In this document: in pieces, positions 18,468 through 27,239 of the stretch
How positions within the stretch are numbered: position 1 is the stretch's first letter
Layout: each line of letters opens with the position of its first letter
From: Neorhizobium alkalisoli
GTDB taxonomy: Bacteria; Pseudomonadota; Alphaproteobacteria; Rhizobiales; Rhizobiaceae
Direction: 5' to 3'
Length of the DNA stretch: 64,000 nucleotides
NCBI RefSeq assembly: GCF_007829835.1
Contig: NZ_VIWP01000001.1
Location: 186,001 to 250,000, forward strand
The notes under the pieces: model-generated
The model's input: the letters and a program-made list of their open reading frames with translations, nothing else
Told to the model about the DNA's origin: nothing
Databases searched by the model: none
Made by a program: the position numbers and the translations under genes

Positions 18468-19082
18468 TTATTTCAGGATTTCTGCGAGGAAACTGCCGCC
18501 CTTGGCAGCGCCTTCGCCGGAAATCGTGTGCGGGAGCCCGGGCTGGATTACCGTCTCGACCTTCATGCCGAGCGCTTCCAGGGTGGCTGCAGCCTTCGTA
18601 GTCTCGGATGCCGGGATGACAGGGTCGGCGCTGCCGTGGATCAGCAGGATTGGCGTGGCAGTTGCGGGCTCAAGCGGTAGCGGTGAGGCGAGGCGGCCGG
18701 AAAAACCGACGACTGCGCCGACCGGCCAGCGACCGGAAGCAACCGCATCAAGCGACATGATCGTGCCCTGTGAGAATCCGACGAATGCTACCCGGTCGAG
18801 CTTGTCGGCAAAACCGTGTTTCTCGATGATATCGGAAACCGTCTTGTCGAAACCCGCGCGCGCATCCTTGATGCGTCCGCTGCGGTTTTCTTCCGTGACG
18901 CCGGCAACGCTGAACCACTGGTAACCCGAACCGAAGCTGGAAGGGGAGGGCGCGTTCGGCGAAACGAAGACGGCATCCGGCAGGACGGTTTTCCAGGCGT
19001 TCCCCAGCGGCGCGAGATCGTCGCCGTTGGAGCCGACGCCGTGCAGCATGATGACGAGAATGGTGGCTGTGGTCGATGACAT
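18468..19082 (-). CDS. Carboxylesterase/phospholipase-type alpha/beta hydrolase
   Basis: A 204-residue serine hydrolase of the small carboxylesterase family (YpfH/Est type). The oxyanion motif LHGVGSNGDD is at 13-22, the nucleophile Ser104 in GFSQG, the acid in IHGSADPVIP, and the His in GLPHTI. No signal peptide, so it is cytoplasmic. It is 10 bases downstream of the glutathionyl-hydroquinone reductase gene and is probably co-transcribed with it. Confidence 0.88.
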   Translation of the reverse strand: MSSTTATILVIMLHGVGSNGDDLAPLGNAWKTVLPDAVFVSPNAPSPSSFGSGYQWFSVAGVTEENRSGRIKDARAGFDKTVSDIIEKHGFADKLDRVAFVGFSQGTIMSLDAVASGRWPVGAVVGFSGRLASPLPLEPATATPILLIHGSADPVIPASETTKAAATLEALGMKVETVIQPGLPHTISGEGAAKGGSFLAEILK

Positions 19083-19092
19083 GGCCAGATCC

Positions 19093-20052
19093 TTAAGCCT
19101 GCATGAAGGGAAGATCGGGGCCGACCGGCACGATGCCGTTCGGGTTGAGCGCCTTGATCGAATAATAACCCTGCTTGATATGGTCGATATTCACCGTCTG
19201 GCGAATGCCGGGGATCGAGATGACCTTTTCCACATAACGGCTGATCTGCTTGTAATCAGCAAGTCGTCGCAGGTTGCACTTGAAGATGCCGTTATAGGCG
19301 GCGTCAAAGCGGACGAGGGTGACGAACAGGCGCACATCCGCCTCCGTCAGCCTGTCGCCGAACAGGTAGGGGCCGCGGTTTTCCAGCCGGGCTTCCAGCT
19401 CGTCGAGCATGGCAAACACGTCGGCGAAGGCCTCTTCATAGGCAAGCTGGGTGGTTGCGAAACCGGTGCGGTAAACGCCGTTGTTCAGCATCGGGTAGAT
19501 GCGGTCGTTGAGCGCGTCGATCTCGGCGCGGAGATCTTCCGGGTAGAGATCGATGCTGTCGTCGGCGAGCGCGCCAAAACCGGAATTCAGCATGCGCAGG
19601 ATATCGGCGGATTCATTATTGACGATCGTGCCGCGCTTCTTGTCGAACAGGACCGGCACGGTGGCGCGGCCGGTATAGACCGGGTCGGCGTTCGTATAGA
19701 TCTCGTGCATATAGGTGGCGCCGTTGATGAGGTCGCGGTCGGAGCCCGGATAATCGCCGAACCGCCAGCCCTGCTCGGACAGTGCCGGCTCGACGACGGA
19801 AACCGAGATCACGTCCTCGAGTTTTTTCAGGGCGCGGCCGATCAAAGTGCGCGAGGCCCAGGGGCAGATCAGCGCGACATAGAGGTGGTAACGTCCGGCC
19901 TCTGCCTCGAAGCCGCTTTCGCCGGTTGGTCCGGCGCTTCCGTCAGGCGTGATCCAGTTGCGGAAACCGGAAATCTGCCGCACGAAGCCGCCCTTGGCGT
20001 CGGTCGCCTGAACCGGATGCCAATCGGCCGTCCACTTACCTTCCACAAGCAT
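19093..20052 (-). CDS. Glutathionyl-hydroquinone reductase (Xi-class GST)
   Basis: A 319-residue glutathione transferase of the YqjG/ECM4 class that removes glutathione from glutathionyl-hydroquinones. The catalytic Cys63 is in ALICPWASRT; the family-typical GDYPGSDRDLINGATYMHEIY, TVPVLFDKKRGTIVNNESADI and GDRLTEADVRLFVTLVRFD follow. Together with fghA, LLM and DoxX neighbours it suggests a detoxification block, although the genes need not share one promoter. Confidence 0.93.
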   Translation of the reverse strand: MLVEGKWTADWHPVQATDAKGGFVRQISGFRNWITPDGSAGPTGESGFEAEAGRYHLYVALICPWASRTLIGRALKKLEDVISVSVVEPALSEQGWRFGDYPGSDRDLINGATYMHEIYTNADPVYTGRATVPVLFDKKRGTIVNNESADILRMLNSGFGALADDSIDLYPEDLRAEIDALNDRIYPMLNNGVYRTGFATTQLAYEEAFADVFAMLDELEARLENRGPYLFGDRLTEADVRLFVTLVRFDAAYNGIFKCNLRRLADYKQISRYVEKVISIPGIRQTVNIDHIKQGYYSIKALNPNGIVPVGPDLPFMQA

Positions 20053-20139
20053 GTCTCACTCCTGATTTTGTATCTTAGGCATGGGCAGCTTTTTGCCCAT
20101 GCCGATTTCGAATGCCTTGATCCAGGTCGTGCCAGGGAA

Positions 20140-20547
20140 TTACTTGCGGCCGAACGTCGGGCGCAAGGCGAGAGCGCCGTCGCCGGTCAATGCGAGTACG
20201 ATCAGGCCGACGATCCAGAATGCCGGAAATTCCCAGCCGCCGTTCGGGTTGTTGAAGAAGAAGCCGGCAGCGCCGTGCACGGTGAAGATCGCGCCGAGCA
20301 GGATCGGGATGACGGTAATGGCGGCGAGACGCGGCCAGATGCCGAGGATCAGCGCAACGGCGCCAGCCAGTTCCCAGAGAATGGTGACATAGGCGAACCA
20401 GCCCGGCAGGCCGAGCGAGGCGAAGAAGCCGGCAGTGCCGGCCGGAGTGAAGACAAAGATCTTCAGGCCGGCATGGGCGAGGAAAAGAATGCCGAGCGCC
20501 AGACGCAGGACAAGCGCGGCATAAGGGGCAGTGCGGGAATCGATCAT
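20140..20547 (-). CDS. DoxX family membrane protein
   Basis: A 135-residue membrane protein with four hydrophobic helices, beginning ALVLRLALGILFLAHAGLK and including ELAGAVALILG, both typical of DoxX. DoxX proteins are linked to thiosulfate:quinone or redox functions in some organisms, but the role here is unknown. The start ATG 20547 has AGAGAG upstream. It is 107 bases downstream of the LysR gene on the same strand and is a likely target of it. Confidence 0.85.
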   Translation of the reverse strand: MIDSRTAPYAALVLRLALGILFLAHAGLKIFVFTPAGTAGFFASLGLPGWFAYVTILWELAGAVALILGIWPRLAAITVIPILLGAIFTVHGAAGFFFNNPNGGWEFPAFWIVGLIVLALTGDGALALRPTFGRK

Positions 20548-20631
20548 GGTCTGTCTCTCTGGATGGGTGAATGTCTGCCAGAGGATATAACTCAATGCCG
20601 GAGTGACGATTATCCGGCTTAGGGGAGAGAG

Positions 20632-20654
20632 ATTGCTTCCATTCGGGAAGCAAT
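20632..20654. promoter_or_regulatory. Perfect inverted repeat ATTGCTTCC-N5-GGAAGCAAT between LysR and DoxX genes
   Basis: Arms at 20632-20640 and 20646-20654 are exact inverses. The repeat abuts the LysR stop codon and lies about 85 bases upstream of the DoxX start. On the minus strand it is followed by CTCTCTCCCC rather than a T-run, so it is either a weak terminator or a regulatory dyad for DoxX. Confidence 0.45.
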
Positions 20655-21571
20655 TATCGCCATCCCTCATCCCATATGGGTTGTCCACGGAACGAATCAG
20701 CGAGGAAATCCACGAGGACCCGCACTTTCAGGGCAAGGTGGCGGGCGGGTGGATAGAGAGCATAGAGGCCGCGCGGTTCATCCTCGAAGGCTCCCAAAAC
20801 CGGATGGACGGCGCCCGCGCGTAATTTGGTACCCGCAACGAAGCTCGGTACTCGCGCAATGCCAAGGCCGGCCTCGGCGGCGGCAACACAGGCTTCCGCG
20901 TTGGTGAAATGGATGCGGCTCTGCACCGTGGTCGACAGGCTTTGTTTGCCGTCATCCGTCTTGAAGCGCCAGGACAGGGGATCGTGGAAGTTCGTATCGA
21001 CGACGCAGTCGTGGCCGGCCAGATCAGCCGGCACGCGCGGCGTGCCGCGGGCGGCGAGATAACCGGGCGAGGCGATCAGGACGATCCGCATCGGGCAGAG
21101 TTTGCGGGCAATCAGGCTGCTGTCGGCCGGCTGGCCGATCCGCACGGCCGCATCAAAACCTTCGTCGACGAGATTGACGACCCGGTCGGAAAAACTGACC
21201 TCGAGCTGGATGTCGGGATAGGCGGTCGCGAACCGGATCAGCACCTCTGCAAGCTGCGTCGTGCCGAAGGTGATCGGTGCCGTGATCCGCAGCCGGCCGG
21301 AAGGTGCGCCGGACGTATTTCGCACAGAGGCATCGAGCGCATCAAAATCCTCGATGAGAACTTTTACACGTTCGTAATAGGCCCGGCCCGCCTCGGAAAG
21401 CGACATTGCCCGCGTGGTACGCTTGATCAGCTGCACGCCGAGATTGGCTTCCAGACGGGAAACGAGTTTCGATGCCTGGCCGGTACTGGTGCCCAGCCGG
21501 GTGGCCGCTGCGGCAAAACTTCCCGTATCAATGACCGCAATGAACATACGGTCGCATTCAAGGCGGTCCAA
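20654..21571 (-). CDS. LysR family transcriptional regulator
   Basis: A 305-residue regulator. The N-terminal winged helix (about 1-60) reads MFIAVIDTGSFAAAATRLG and KLVSRLEANLGVQLIKRTTR, followed by the effector-binding domain from about 90 (GRLRITAPITFGTTQLAEVL). It belongs to the CrgA/DmlR-like subgroup often controlling one adjacent gene; here the downstream DoxX gene on the same strand is the nearest candidate. Confidence 0.92.
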   Translation of the reverse strand: MDRLECDRMFIAVIDTGSFAAAATRLGTSTGQASKLVSRLEANLGVQLIKRTTRAMSLSEAGRAYYERVKVLIEDFDALDASVRNTSGAPSGRLRITAPITFGTTQLAEVLIRFATAYPDIQLEVSFSDRVVNLVDEGFDAAVRIGQPADSSLIARKLCPMRIVLIASPGYLAARGTPRVPADLAGHDCVVDTNFHDPLSWRFKTDDGKQSLSTTVQSRIHFTNAEACVAAAEAGLGIARVPSFVAGTKLRAGAVHPVLGAFEDEPRGLYALYPPARHLALKVRVLVDFLADSFRGQPIWDEGWR

Positions 21572-21693
21572 ATCGAGTGTCTCCCGTCGCGGCCCAAATC
21601 ATTCCGCCGCGATAATGGACATCGGTGACGAGGATGAAAAGGTCCGTGGCGACAGATACGGGAAAGACGGGCCTCCATCTGCCCGTCTGTGGA

Positions 21694-21720
21694 AAGGCCG
21701 CCAGGATCGCCGGCGGCCTT
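21694..21720 (-). terminator. Terminator hairpin after the dehydrogenase operon
   Basis: AAGGCCGCC (21694-21702) and GGCGGCCTT (21712-21720) form a perfect 9-bp stem with a 9-base loop, 23 bases beyond the cytochrome gene stop. On the minus strand it ends in CCTTTCC, a short T-tract. Confidence 0.6.
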
Positions 21721-21742
21721 CAGGATCGGTTCTCCGAAGATG

Positions 21743-23200
21743 TCAGGCCTGACGTGGCACCCGTTCGCGCCGGGTGACGAAGAACAGGACACCTGCGAGG
21801 ATCAACACGACCAAGGCCGCGATGATCATGGCCGGCAGGATGAAGGGCTGCGCCTTTGCGAGAAGCGGAACCGGGCCGCCCTTCCGCGCCACCGCGACGT
21901 CGGCCGGAGTGACCTTTGCTTCGGGATTGCCGAACTTCGTCAGGACATAGTTGGAAATGTCGGCGACCTGCTGGTCGTTCAGCGGCATGACATAGGATTT
22001 CTCGCCAAAACTCGGCATCAGCACATCATGCTCACCGGTCTTGCGCTCGACGCCATAGAGAATGGCAGCAACGAGATTGGCCGGCCGGCTGGCGCCGGTC
22101 GCGGTGTTGTGGAAGAGCGATGGATAGGCCTGGTTTTCGCTGCCGGCGCCGTTCGGCTGGTGGCAGCTGGCGCAATAGCCGCTATAGAGCTCGGCACCGC
22201 CGTTGCGCAGGCTGTCATGTTCGTTCGAGGCGAACATCCCGCGAATATTGGCCTCGTCGCTTTCCGTCGTCCCGAATTCGTGGGCCGGGCGTTTATCGGC
22301 GGGGTCGCGGACGGCCCGCACGGTCTTGAGATAACGCGCGAGCGCCAAAAGATCGCTGTCCGGCAGGAATTGCAGGCTGTTCTGCACGGCTTCCGCCATG
22401 CCGCCCGCCGCCTGGTTCTTGCCGTCGGCATGTCCTGTGCGGAAATACTGGACGAGTTCGTCCTCGCTCCAGCCGCCAATGCCGCTGACCGGATCCGAGG
22501 TAATGTTCGGCGCATACCATGGACCGACAAAACCGCCGGCGAGGTTCGCGCCGCTATCGGCCCCCATCAGCGGGCCGCGCGGCGTATGACAGGATGCACA
22601 GTGGCCGAGCGCGCCGGCAATATAGGCGCCCCGGTTCAGATCGTCGCTCTTGGCCGGATCCGGCTTGAACGGCGTCTTGTTCGCATAGAGAATATTCCAG
22701 AACGCCATCGAGAAGCGCAGATTGAAGGGGAAGGGCAGGGCCGTGTAGTCCTTCGGTTCCGCATCGACCGGCTTCACCCCGTTCATGAAATAGGTGTAGA
22801 GGGCGTTGATATCTGCGTCGGTCATCTCGGCATAGGCATTATAGGGCATGGCGGGATAGAGATGGCCTCCATCCTTCCTGATGCCCTGGCGGACAGCCCG
22901 CGAAAAATCCGCTTCGCTGTAATTGCCGATACCGGCCGTCTTCGACGGGGTGATATTGGTCGAATAGATCGTGCCGAGCGGAGAGATGATGCCATAACCG
23001 CCAGCAAAAGGCTGGCCCGTATGCGGAACCGTGTGGCAGGCCATGCAGTCCGAACCGGTCGCGACCATGCGACCCTTTTCGATCAGCTCCGCCGATGCCG
23101 TCTGGGCAAAGCTGCTTTCGGTGAGGGCAAACAGGCCGCTAGCGACGATCGCTGCAAAGGCACCCGTTTTGATGATGATGTCCGTTGTCCTCATCGTCAT
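21743..23200 (-). CDS. Triheme cytochrome c subunit of membrane FAD-dependent dehydrogenase
   Basis: A 485-residue periplasmic cytochrome subunit of the gluconate/sorbitol/alcohol dehydrogenase type. It has a signal peptide (about 1-33), three heme c motifs at CMACH (52-56), CASCH (201-205) and CASCH (343-347), and a C-terminal membrane anchor (about 458-478). It passes electrons from the FAD subunit to ubiquinone. The ATG at 23200 overlaps the stop of the GMC gene (ATGA), which decides the start. Last gene of the three-gene operon. Confidence 0.93.
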   Translation of the reverse strand: MTMRTTDIIIKTGAFAAIVASGLFALTESSFAQTASAELIEKGRMVATGSDCMACHTVPHTGQPFAGGYGIISPLGTIYSTNITPSKTAGIGNYSEADFSRAVRQGIRKDGGHLYPAMPYNAYAEMTDADINALYTYFMNGVKPVDAEPKDYTALPFPFNLRFSMAFWNILYANKTPFKPDPAKSDDLNRGAYIAGALGHCASCHTPRGPLMGADSGANLAGGFVGPWYAPNITSDPVSGIGGWSEDELVQYFRTGHADGKNQAAGGMAEAVQNSLQFLPDSDLLALARYLKTVRAVRDPADKRPAHEFGTTESDEANIRGMFASNEHDSLRNGGAELYSGYCASCHQPNGAGSENQAYPSLFHNTATGASRPANLVAAILYGVERKTGEHDVLMPSFGEKSYVMPLNDQQVADISNYVLTKFGNPEAKVTPADVAVARKGGPVPLLAKAQPFILPAMIIAALVVLILAGVLFFVTRRERVPRQA

Positions 23201-24843
23201 GCCCTCAACGTCTTGGAGATATCGTCGGCAGCCTTGATGCCGAGTGCTGCCATGGTGAGCGTCGAGTTGACGACGCTGGCCGACGGAATCGGCCCGCCGC
23301 CCGGCAGCCACAGGTTCGGATGGTCATGCGCACGGCAATTTCCATCCGTCACCGAGTCCTTCGGATCGGAGCCCATGATCGTGCCACCCATGATGTGGTT
23401 GTTGGCATTAAGGGAGGTCGTGGCCACGAAGTCGGTCGCGCCGAACAGATCGCCGATGCCGCGAAGCTGGCGCACCGATTCCTCGTAACCGCGGCGAACA
23501 TAGTCGCCCACGTCGTAATACATGTCGGGGCAGGGGATACCGTGTGGATCGACGCGAGCCTTCGACAGCGTGACCCGGTTTTTCGGGTCGGGCAGCGGCT
23601 CGAGGCTGATCGACAGGTCCACGCCATGGGTGGTGCGGCGCCGGATTTCCGCATCCAGTTCCTCGCCGACAAAGCCGTCCTTGATGGCTGCTGCGGCCAT
23701 CTGCGGCGCCTGGTTGATATTGTAGAGAATGACCTTCGTCGCCGAATATTCGGAGCGGAAAGCCCCGTCGCGCGGTCCGACCATGCAGCTCGACTGGGCC
23801 GGCCCGCGGCCGATCCACAGCGGCTCGTTTGCGGTGAACCGGGCATGAAAGCCCGAATGGTCCATCATGTTGCGGCCGACCTGATCTGAGGAATTGGCAA
23901 TCCCGGCCGGGTTGCGCTCGTTGGCAGCTGCTAGAAGGACGCGCGGCGTTTCCATCGAGTTGCAGGCAATGACGAAGGCCGAGCCGGTCGCCTTGTGCGA
24001 GCGGTGCTCGCTGTCATACCAGTGAACGGCCGTGACGCGATTGTTCTCGTCGGTATCGATCTTGTAGACGACCGATTCCGCCAGAACGACGGCGCCCTTC
24101 GCCTCGGCCGATTCGACGGAGTGGATGCCATTATACATGGCACCGATCGGACAGATCGGCTGACAGTTGTTGTTGCCGCAACAGGTCGGGCGTCCGTTCC
24201 ATGGGCGGGTGGAGCGTCCCTGCGGGATCGGCACCAGGTTCCAGCCATGCGGGTTCACCACTTCGGCGACACGCTTGTCGGCATATCCCCAGGGCACCAT
24301 GTCCATCGGATAGGGCTTGGAGCGTTCCGGCGGCGACTGCAGGGCAGGATCGTTCGGCCCGGCCACGCCCATCGCCTCTTCGGCGCGACAGTAATAGGGT
24401 TCGAGTTCGTCATAGGAGATCGGCCAGTCGCGGCCGACGCCGTAGGTCGAGCGCATCTTCAGGTCTACCGGCAGATGGCGCCAGCTCGAGGCGGCCCAGT
24501 GCCAGGTCGTGCCACCGACAACCTTCAGATAACCCTGCTGAAAGCCATTTCCATCCGGTCCCGACAGCGCGACATAGTTGTTTTTCGGCCAGTAGAGCGG
24601 TGCAGGTGCTTTCGGTGATTGCGGATAAAGGCCCTGATAGTCGGAGCCGACGCGGTTCTTGAACGGCATATTGCGCCAGTTTTCGACAGCCTGGGCACGC
24701 TGGATGCGTAGACCCGCGTCGAGAACGAGAACACTCTTGCCTTCGCCAGCCAGCTGATCGGCAATCAGCGCGCCGACCACACCTGAACCGACGATAACGA
24801 CATCTGCGGTGGCATCGCCATTTGAAAATACGGGGGATTTCAT
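23197..24843 (-). CDS. GMC-type FAD dehydrogenase, large subunit
   Basis: Catalytic flavoprotein of 548 residues. The dinucleotide-binding GSGVVG is at 19-24. The cysteine cluster CCGNNNCQPICPIG is the 3Fe-4S-type motif of FAD glucose and fructose dehydrogenases. The C-terminal active site has NANNHIMGGTIMG and PSASVVNSTLTMAALG. It oxidises a sugar, sugar acid or polyol in the periplasm; which one is not readable. ATG 24843 follows the small-subunit stop by 2 bases. Confidence 0.94.
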   Translation of the reverse strand: MKSPVFSNGDATADVVIVGSGVVGALIADQLAGEGKSVLVLDAGLRIQRAQAVENWRNMPFKNRVGSDYQGLYPQSPKAPAPLYWPKNNYVALSGPDGNGFQQGYLKVVGGTTWHWAASSWRHLPVDLKMRSTYGVGRDWPISYDELEPYYCRAEEAMGVAGPNDPALQSPPERSKPYPMDMVPWGYADKRVAEVVNPHGWNLVPIPQGRSTRPWNGRPTCCGNNNCQPICPIGAMYNGIHSVESAEAKGAVVLAESVVYKIDTDENNRVTAVHWYDSEHRSHKATGSAFVIACNSMETPRVLLAAANERNPAGIANSSDQVGRNMMDHSGFHARFTANEPLWIGRGPAQSSCMVGPRDGAFRSEYSATKVILYNINQAPQMAAAAIKDGFVGEELDAEIRRRTTHGVDLSISLEPLPDPKNRVTLSKARVDPHGIPCPDMYYDVGDYVRRGYEESVRQLRGIGDLFGATDFVATTSLNANNHIMGGTIMGSDPKDSVTDGNCRAHDHPNLWLPGGGPIPSASVVNSTLTMAALGIKAADDISKTLRA

Positions 24844-24845
24844 GG

Positions 24846-25412
24846 TCACAGAACTTTCGGATTGTTGATCGGCATGCGGGTGACCTCCGGCGGAAGCCCG
24901 GTCCACCAGATCGGTCCCTTGTTGCAGTAGGTCGGCACCGTCAGCCCGTCCTCGACCGGTCGGTACATCAAAGCCTCCTTGTAGGAGACGACGACCGGAC
25001 CCTGTTTGGTCTCGACCGTTCCGGTGTACCAGGCAGTCAGGATGGCAAGCAGCAGATCGCCTTGACCGGCCTGCTTTGCGGCATCGCGGAAGGTCGAGGG
25101 CGTCGGATTGGCGCTCGCGAGCGTAGCGAGAGCATTCACGTTTTCGGCAAGGTCCGCGTGATCGGCAGCGAGAGCACGGTAGATGCGCTCCGATGTCGTC
25201 GGGGAAAGGTTCGCCTTGCCGGTGATGGCGCGGGACACTTCGTGAAAGCCGGCAACCGAAGCTTGTGCCGAAGCCGTTTGGGCCAGTGCCTCTGGCGTGC
25301 TTGCCACTGCGGCAAGCAGTGCCGCTGTCCCGGCAAGGAGGGTTCGGCGCGTTACCGAAAGCTTGCCGAAACCTCCCGGCATCGGCGTTGAACCAGAAAT
25401 TTTCGTCGTCAT
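24846..25412 (-). CDS. FAD dehydrogenase small (gamma) subunit with Tat signal
   Basis: A 188-residue small subunit of the sorbitol/gluconate/glucose dehydrogenase type. The twin-arginine signal SVTRRTLLAG (19-28) is followed by a hydrophobic stretch and ALAQ cleavage region; the conserved YCNKGPIWWTGLPPEV lies near the C-terminus. In this family the small subunit carries the cofactor-loaded large subunit, which lacks its own signal, through the Tat pathway. First gene of the operon. Confidence 0.92.
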   Translation of the reverse strand: MTTKISGSTPMPGGFGKLSVTRRTLLAGTAALLAAVASTPEALAQTASAQASVAGFHEVSRAITGKANLSPTTSERIYRALAADHADLAENVNALATLASANPTPSTFRDAAKQAGQGDLLLAILTAWYTGTVETKQGPVVVSYKEALMYRPVEDGLTVPTYCNKGPIWWTGLPPEVTRMPINNPKVL

Positions 25413-26127
25413 GAGCGCTCCAAAAAGGCATGCGGCATCGAGCTGCCGAGGCCATCGGAAGAGGGGTTGGAATCGAAATTTTGATTTCGGCGCGACGTCG
25501 GCACAAAGGGGGGCGAGGGTCGAAATGTCTCACCCCTTGTGAAATTTAGATCGATTTAAGTCAATGCAAAAAATGCTGCGCCTGCGAAGGCGGCTGCTTT
25601 TCCAGTCGGGCTTAATAGCCCTTTGACGCCGCCGTTCTCGTCAATTTTTCGCCGCATAAACCGCGAAAAACAGCGGCTTTTGGGCTCCATTGAAGTGCGT
25701 CAACATGACGCATTCGGAGAGGCGACCTACAGCCTCCGGCTCCCGAAAAAGATGACCGGATGAAGTGATTGTGAAAACGAATTTGGGGCATCCGTCTGCA
25801 TGGGCGAGAAGGGGAATTCTGTTTTTGGCCGCGAGTGCCGAACTTTCCGGATCGATGGACGGCTTTGCGGGCCGACAGACCTCGCGATTGCCGTCATCGG
25901 TCTTTTAACAGAGGCAACCAGGCCCGACGACGGCACAACCACAGGAGGTTTCACGGCAAGTTGCCCATGATCGGAAGGACGGGTCAATTGACTGTACGCC
26001 TGCCCTCTGCAATGAAAATCCAGCTTGAGAATGAAACCGCCAGATTTCGGGATTCTGCAGCCCAAAACGGTTGCAAAATGCCCCTTTTTTAGCGAAACTT
26101 GATTCAAGCATTCGGTGGAGGAGCCTG
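25413..26127. other. 715-base divergent intergenic region
   Basis: It separates the dehydrogenase operon from the GAF/Fis regulator and should contain both promoters. Reading frames in it, including one of about 190 codons on the minus strand across 25727-26296, have no protein-like features. It is moderately AT-rich around 25540-25580. One exact palindrome at 25696-25712 stands out and is listed separately; nothing else could be assigned. Confidence 0.4.
25696..25712. promoter_or_regulatory. Palindrome TGCGTCAACATGACGCA, possible operator
   Basis: A 7-bp perfect inverted repeat around a 3-base centre, inside the large intergenic region, 284 bases from the dehydrogenase start and 415 bases from the regulator start. 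Short enough to arise by chance, so a low-confidence site. Confidence 0.35.
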
Positions 26128-27081
26128 ATGCACCAGCAGTCAGTACATGCCGAGCAAGTTTATGCGTCTGCGCAATCCGCGCAGGCCAGTTCTCCCATTG
26201 TGGCCTCCTGGCGGCGGTGCATGACGATGCATCATCTGGCGCCGGAAGATAAACGCTTGCCCGTCCGCTTGACGGACGAGGAGTTTCGTCTTGCACGGGA
26301 GCGATCCGAGAGGTTGGTCGCGGAAGCGGTGGACGAGATCGACCGGCTGTTCATGACGGTTGGCAAGGCCGGATGCTGCCTGTTGCTGACCGATCGCGAC
26401 GGCATTGCTCTCGAGCGGCGCGGTACATCCGGCGACGACAAGGATTTTCATAATCTCGGCCTGTGGACCGGTTCGGTCTGGACCGAAGCGAGCATTGGCA
26501 CCAATGGCATCGGCACTGCACTGGCCGACGAGCGGGCCGTGACGATTGTTCGCGACCAGCATTTCTTCTCCTCCAATATCAATCTCAGCTGCACCACGTC
26601 GCCGATCCGCGATCATCGCGGCCAGCTTGCCGGTGCACTGGACGTTTCGACCTGCCGTGAGGATGCGAACGAATTCACGCTTTCCGTGCTATCGCAGGCG
26701 GTGCGGGAGGCGGCACTGCGCATCGAACTCAGCCTGTTCTGCAGTGCCTTTGCCGGTGCGCGTTTCGTCATGGTGCCCTCCGAAAGCGGTTCGACCTCCG
26801 CGCTTCTGGCCATCGACCGGAACGATATCGTCGTCGGCGCAACGCGTTCAGCTCGTGCTGCGCTCAAGCTCGACGACAAGAAGATCGAGGCCGGCATTCC
26901 GGCCGCCGACGCCCTTGATGAACACCGCAGCGCCGATGGCGAATATCTTCAGGATGCCGAACGCGCGGTGCTGAAACAGGTTCTCCTGCGCAATCACGGC
27001 AATGTCTCCCAGGCTGCCGTCACGCTTGGCATGAGCCGCGCGACCCTGCACCGGAAGCTGTCAAAGCTCGATCTTCAGTAA
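26128..27081 (+). CDS. AcoR-like regulator with GAF and Fis domains but no AAA+ domain
   Basis: A 317-residue protein. An N-terminal GAF-like sensor (about 60-205; GCCLLLTDRDGIALERRG, GTNGIGTALADERAVTI, SCTTSPIRDHRGQLAGALDVS) matches AcoR/DhaR-type activators. The C-terminus is a Fis helix-turn-helix (GNVSQAAVTLGMSRATLHRKL). The sigma-54 AAA+ ATPase between them is absent, so it cannot act as a classic enhancer-binding protein. GGAGGAG precedes ATG 26128. It probably controls the aldehyde dehydrogenase gene directly downstream. Confidence 0.88.
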   Translation: MHQQSVHAEQVYASAQSAQASSPIVASWRRCMTMHHLAPEDKRLPVRLTDEEFRLARERSERLVAEAVDEIDRLFMTVGKAGCCLLLTDRDGIALERRGTSGDDKDFHNLGLWTGSVWTEASIGTNGIGTALADERAVTIVRDQHFFSSNINLSCTTSPIRDHRGQLAGALDVSTCREDANEFTLSVLSQAVREAALRIELSLFCSAFAGARFVMVPSESGSTSALLAIDRNDIVVGATRSARAALKLDDKKIEAGIPAADALDEHRSADGEYLQDAERAVLKQVLLRNHGNVSQAAVTLGMSRATLHRKLSKLDLQ

Positions 27082-27096
27082 GGTAAGCCTCGCGAT

Positions 27097-27148
27097 CATA
27101 CCGCATCGCACAGTGTCGCAGAGTTGCGACACTGTGCGATGCGGTATG
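27097..27148. promoter_or_regulatory. 52-base perfect palindrome between regulator and aldehyde dehydrogenase genes
   Basis: Bases 27097-27120 are the exact reverse complement of 27125-27148: two 24-bp arms around GAGT. The core is TGTCGCA-GAGT-TGCGACA, a typical operator shape for AcoR-like Fis proteins. It starts 16 bases after the regulator stop and ends 91 bases before the aldehyde dehydrogenase start. No T-run follows, so an intrinsic terminator is less likely than an operator, though the RNA would fold into a very stable hairpin. Confidence 0.75.
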
Positions 27149-27239
27149 GCGATGTGCCCCTGTTTTGGCCCCGCGAACATGCGCAGATTCCTCCCATCCG
27201 GTTCGTGAAAAGAACCCGGCAACCCAGGGAGGATGGATC

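Noticed and set aside
19027..23488. Long plus-strand frames (531 and 599 codons) over the GST/DoxX and cytochrome genes
   Set aside because: They lie opposite well-supported minus-strand genes and contain no recognisable domain.
25727..26296. A 189-codon minus-strand frame in the divergent intergenic region
   Set aside because: It overlaps the start of the GAF/Fis regulator, lacks a Shine-Dalgarno and reads as Ser/Pro/Arg-rich non-protein sequence.
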